Part shown: piece by piece, positions 63,037 through 64,000 of the stretch
Position numbering within the stretch: the first letter of the stretch is position 1
Layout of the letters: the number at the start of each line of letters is the position of its first letter
Notes under the pieces: generated by a model
Told to the model about the DNA's origin: nothing
What the model saw: the letters and a program-made list of their open reading frames with translations, nothing else
Database searches by the model: none
Position numbers and translations under genes: made by a program
NCBI RefSeq assembly: GCF_001048695.1
Contig: NZ_CVRB01000006.1
Location: forward strand, 1 to 64,000
Direction of reading: 5' to 3'
Source: Neobacillus massiliamazoniensis
GTDB taxonomy: Bacteria; Bacillota; Bacilli; Bacillales; Cytobacillaceae
DNA length: 64,000 bases

Positions 63037-63660
63037 CTAACTACTTTTTTCTAAATGTGCTGTATCCACTAACAGTTGTACGTCAAATTTTTCTCCATCC
63101 CAATTAAAAACTGTTAGACTTGTCCCATGAATAAATGGTGGTTCCCACATCTTTTCAGTTGGTATATCCAAGACAAATGAGAAAATCGCTTTTATTACAA
63201 CAGCGTGTGTGACTATTAATATATTTCCATTCGAATTTTCTGTAATGATTCCCCTTATAACTCTTTCTACTCTTTTTTTGAACTCTGTTAAACTTTCACC
63301 ATTATGTGGCTCATGATTATATAGTTTAGGTGCATTCCAAAAATTGAAATATTCACTTTTACAGTTTTGCTCAATCTCTGCCTGAGTTTTCCCTTCCCAT
63401 TCACCAAAGAAAATTTCTTTTAGGTCTGATTCAACAATTATCGGGATGTCTCTTTCCGATTTCACATATAACGCAGTTTTATACGCCCTCTCACTTGGAC
63501 TTGTGTATATTACATCAAACTTCGTTTTATTTAACCTTGCTCCTAACATACATGCATTCAGTACTCCCTTTTCAGTTAGTTCTGAATCCTTCCATCCTTG
63601 TAGCCGTTTCTCTTTATTCCATTTAGTTTCACCGTGTCGTGTTAAATAAATATTTAACAT
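63037..63660 (-). CDS. Histidine phosphatase family protein (PhoE/phosphoglycerate mutase-like)
   Basis: 207 aa. LTRHGETKWN (catalytic His9 in RHG), SPSERAYKTA, EIFFGEWEGKT and the second catalytic His in IVTHAVVIKA. Broad-specificity phosphatase fold; substrate unknown. The start follows AAAGGGGGAAGC. Single gene. Confidence 0.88.
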   Translation of the reverse strand: MLNIYLTRHGETKWNKEKRLQGWKDSELTEKGVLNACMLGARLNKTKFDVIYTSPSERAYKTALYVKSERDIPIIVESDLKEIFFGEWEGKTQAEIEQNCKSEYFNFWNAPKLYNHEPHNGESLTEFKKRVERVIRGIITENSNGNILIVTHAVVIKAIFSFVLDIPTEKMWEPPFIHGTSLTVFNWDGEKFDVQLLVDTAHLEKSS

Positions 63661-63699
63661 TTAGCTTCCCCCTTTCCTTTTAATTCGATGGCTCTGTTA

Positions 63700-63880
63700 A
63701 ACTTGGTTGTTGATTTGCGCTCCAGGCGCTTCGCTTTCCGCGGGCGTTCCGGGGAGACTCCCGCAGGATGTTGAATCAGCATCTTTGAATCTACACCGCA
63801 CGAAGGAAATGCGATAGCATTTTCGAGGATCTCGCGCCTTCCGCTCCAATCAACATTGTTAAAAAAAACAACAATGACCT
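63700..63880. repeat. GC-rich dispersed Bacillaceae-type repeat
   Basis: GTTGATTTGCGCTCCAGGCG ... CTTCCGCTCCAATCAACATT: a ~170 bp GC-rich element inside AT-rich DNA, with inverted ends (TTGATTTGCGCTCC and GGAGCGGAAGG on opposite strands) and an internal GCGGGCGTTCC...CCCGCAGG motif. Elements starting TTGATTGGAGCGGAAGGCG are, to my knowledge, common in intergenic Bacillus DNA. The rest of the 63661-64000 end holds no gene. Confidence 0.6.
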
Positions 63881-64000
63881 TTTACACAGCCAATTCGATA
63901 GTAAAAAGCCAATTATTTTTAGAAAAAAATACCATATAATAGGTATTGTTATAATCATCCATTTCTCTTTACCATCAATTGAAATCCAATCTACTTAATA

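Overview
The window looks like chromosomal DNA of a low-GC endospore-forming Bacillaceae member (Bacillus, Neobacillus or Peribacillus type). The grounds are AT-rich intergenic DNA, strong AAAGGAGG-type ribosome binding sites with several TTG/GTG starts, T-box leaders, a GerPA/GerPF-like spore protein, YobU/YobV, PaiA/PaiB and FabI homologues, and an aro-hisC-tyrA-aroA operon like part of the B. subtilis aromatic supraoperon. Genus is inferred from family resemblance only.

Layout. 1-2.2 kb: an IS200/IS605-type element (partial tnpB, tnpA) abutting a membrane-anchored DJ-1/PfpI protein. 2.8-6.7 kb: an Asp-box membrane protein, then a WYL regulator divergent from a YobU-like protein and an unknown partner. 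7.2-10.8 kb: a three-subunit molybdenum hydroxylase (FAD, Mo and 2Fe-2S subunits). 11.2-14.3 kb: an Ogt remnant, a GerP-like gene and a second IS200/IS605 element whose TnpB keeps the RuvC residues but lacks the zinc ribbon. 14.3-39.7 kb: an accessory zone of short, mostly minus-strand single genes (acetyltransferases, DinB, methyltransferase, chloramphenicol phosphotransferase-like, PaiAB with a MarR regulator, DUF4180, CbrC-like), many pseudogene scraps, a group II intron, and many copies of an intergenic repeat that ends in a rho-independent terminator. 39.8-46.0 kb: a transporter, GNAT, M20 amidohydrolase, enolase-superfamily enzyme and regulator set that resembles N-acyl amino-acid (D to L) conversion operons, with a clear palindromic operator. 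46.7-54.7 kb: the aromatic amino-acid operon. 55-64 kb: EamA/MocR pair, small membrane proteins, NimA-like protein, ABC-F fragment, MFS exporter, hpt, histidine phosphatase and a GC-rich dispersed repeat.

The most striking feature is the aromatic operon leader: four consecutive, near-identical T-box riboswitches (exact 274-bp period at the terminators), each with a UAC (Tyr) specifier, a T-box motif and its own terminator, preceded by a single promoter. RNA polymerase would have to pass four tyrosine-tRNA-controlled terminators before reaching the DAHP synthase-chorismate mutase gene. The operon's TyrA also lacks the C-terminal ACT domain found in B. subtilis TyrA, so tyrosine control may rest largely on this leader.

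The accessory zone carries a second pattern. A roughly 60-100 bp repeat with conserved flanks and a variable hairpin plus T-run sits just downstream of many minus-strand genes, always in the same orientation. The group II intron is inserted inside one copy. No tRNA, rRNA, CRISPR array or prophage was seen.
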